DNA of 64,000 bases from the NCBI GenBank assembly GCA_026692865.1, contig JAPLNI010000059.1:62001-126000 (forward strand), read 5' to 3'. Source of the DNA: Planctomycetota bacterium. GTDB taxonomy: Bacteria > Planctomycetota > Planctomycetia > Pirellulales > Pirellulaceae. This document shows positions 62,726 through 64,000 of the stretch, piece after piece (the stretch's first letter is position 1; each line of letters opens with the position of its first letter). Made by a program: the position numbers and the translations under genes. The notes beneath the pieces were generated by a model. It saw only the letters and a list, made by a program, of their open reading frames with translations. It made no database searches and was not told the DNA's origin.

Positions 62726-64000
62726 ATGAATTCGACCAAAATAGTATTCGACCAACTGAGTAGAGTGCGAATGACTGGCTGGCTTCCATGGCAACAAATC
62801 TTGAAAAAGCTTCTCGTTTGCTTGGCGGGTATATTCGCACGCGAACGGGCCACAGATTGTCGTCGCGTTTTCGCGTTTGAGACGCTTGAGCAGCGGCTAC
62901 CATTTGCTGCCGGGCTGGTCGATTTGGGAATTCAGCCAACGGGCGCTTTAACAGGAAAAATTGTCTACACTTCGGCAGGGCATGGATGGCAGTGGAGCGA
63001 CGCTGCAAATCGATGGGCGACTGACCGCGGTAATCTTTCGTCTCTTGTGGAAGATTTCGGGAATCAGGATCAGCTCACTTACTACGTTGACTTCTTGCAT
63101 AAGTCGGGAGCCACCGTTGTTCCGATGAGACCGGTGGGGCGGCAGCTTAACGAAGTCGTTGTGGACAACGATTCGGCTGGTGTTGCTTTTACTGGCTCAT
63201 GGGCTACCAACACGGCCGGTCCGCGTTGGTATGACGAAGACTACGGCGCGAATTTAGATGCAGTGAAGTACCGCTTTGCAAACGTCAACTCTACCACCGA
63301 AACAGCCACTGCGACTTTTACGCCGAACATTCCCGCAGCCGGCATGTATCCGATTTACACTTGGGTTCCGTTTGCAACGAATCGGACGAATCAGCTTTAC
63401 CGCGTCAACCACACTGGTGGGACGACGGAAGTTCGCGTCGATCATCGCAATGTTGGCAATGGCTGGGTCTATCTCGGGACGTATCATTTCGAATCGGGCA
63501 GTTCTGCTATCGACGGTTCGGTGACCATCAGTAACCGTTCGTCAGCGGGTGGGTCGGTCGTTATTGCTGACGCTATTCGCTTCGGTAATGGTATGGGCGA
63601 TGTGCCTTGGAACGGTGTTGGGATTGGAAGCGGCAGTGTTTCGGGATTTCCACGCGAGGATGAAGGGTCTGTGTTGTGGGCGTGGCGTAGTGTTGGGCAA
63701 GGGACCGACTTTACAAGTCCATCGACAGTAATCGGCACTAACAATGTGAATGCACCGATTCGGATGGCAGAGCAGATGAATGCCGACACAGTTCCGTATG
63801 GCACGAGCGTGTATGTAGGTTTTCATTCCAATGCGACGACTGGGAACCCAGCAACCGCGACGGCAACCGGTGCGATTGGTTTAGTCTCAGCGAGTGCTCC
63901 AACACTGAATCAAGATGATCTTGCTTTGTTCACGGGGCGACAAATAAACGTCGATATGCGAGCACTTAATGGGCAATTCGAGCACAATTGGAGCACTCGC
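62726..64000 (+). CDS. LEPR-XLL-type exported protein with golvesin-like domain (partial)
   Basis: Runs off the right edge; the first 425 residues are visible. An N-terminal region contains FETLEQRLPFAA at about residues 55-66, a variant of the planctomycete LEPR-XLL motif (usually LEPRLLLSA) near the start of large extracellular proteins. The segment KIVYTSAGHGWQWSD recalls N-acetylmuramoyl-alanine-amidase-type proteins with a zinc His. WVPFATNRTNQLYRVNH to IADAIRFGNG matches the golvesin C-terminal-like domain found in xanthan-lyase-annotated proteins. It probably acts outside the cell on polysaccharide or peptidoglycan. First in-frame ATG is 62726; the start is uncertain. Confidence 0.8.
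   Translation, partial: MNSTKIVFDQLSRVRMTGWLPWQQILKKLLVCLAGIFARERATDCRRVFAFETLEQRLPFAAGLVDLGIQPTGALTGKIVYTSAGHGWQWSDAANRWATDRGNLSSLVEDFGNQDQLTYYVDFLHKSGATVVPMRPVGRQLNEVVVDNDSAGVAFTGSWATNTAGPRWYDEDYGANLDAVKYRFANVNSTTETATATFTPNIPAAGMYPIYTWVPFATNRTNQLYRVNHTGGTTEVRVDHRNVGNGWVYLGTYHFESGSSAIDGSVTISNRSSAGGSVVIADAIRFGNGMGDVPWNGVGIGSGSVSGFPREDEGSVLWAWRSVGQGTDFTSPSTVIGTNNVNAPIRMAEQMNADTVPYGTSVYVGFHSNATTGNPATATATGAIGLVSASAPTLNQDDLALFTGRQINVDMRALNGQFEHNWSTR

Overview
The window looks like chromosome of a planctomycete, probably a Pirellulales member close to Rhodopirellula/Pirellula. This is inferred from gene content, not from an rRNA gene. The clues are a DUF1592/DUF1588 cytochrome-type protein paired with a Tat-exported DUF1552 protein, a cysteine-rich YTV-repeat cell-surface protein, four formylglycine sulfatases, a PEP-CTERM protein, an LEPR-XLL-type exported protein at the right edge, and several intergenic palindromic repeat families.

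Layout. 0-11 kb: clpB, the DUF1592-DUF1552 pair (minus strand), a secreted clan-A-like glycosidase, and a SulP anion transporter with a STAS domain and an additional P-II/SbtB-like C-terminal domain. 11-17 kb: an HtrA-type protease, deoA/pdp-cdd nucleoside salvage, a hypothetical protein and a TPR lipoprotein. 17.5-20 kb: parA-parB plus a small membrane/coiled-coil gene; upstream of parA lies a 171-bp tandem repeat carrying parS-like palindromes. 20-25 kb: a DUF1015 protein, tRNA-Gln(TTG), the YTV protein with a strong terminator, and a PrpA-like phosphatase. 25-32 kb: cobL (cbiET), a bshB1-like deacetylase, rpmI, rplT, pheS and a short pheT. 32-38.5 kb: membrane proteins of unknown function and a 902-residue SDR/DUF2867/membrane fusion. 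38.6-41.6 kb: a GH5-like glycosidase and a sulfatase.

41.9-50.1 kb is the highlight: a compact phototrophy island. A xanthorhodopsin-type proton-pump gene is followed by blh, crtY, crtE, crtI and crtB. From crtY onward each start overlaps the previous stop by 4-8 bases, so the set looks like one transcription unit. Together the genes would make geranylgeranyl-PP, phytoene, lycopene, beta-carotene, retinal and a retinal-binding pump. Divergently transcribed is a MerR-type, CarH/LitR-like regulator. It keeps the W-x9-EH signature but has Tyr where the cobalamin-ligating His should be. The rhodopsin keeps the glycine that in xanthorhodopsin opens a window for a carotenoid antenna.

50.7-64 kb: an NhaR/LysR-type regulator; a minus-strand run of three sulfatases, an alpha/beta esterase and a LamG/DUF1080-like protein with a PEP-CTERM gene upstream, probably for sulfated polysaccharide use; a CBS-domain gene overlapping apbE; an exported polysaccharide-pyruvyl-transferase-family protein; and a partial golvesin/LEPR-XLL protein leaving the window. 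No rRNA, CRISPR array, insertion sequence or prophage was recognised. Motif positions were counted by eye; no database search was possible.
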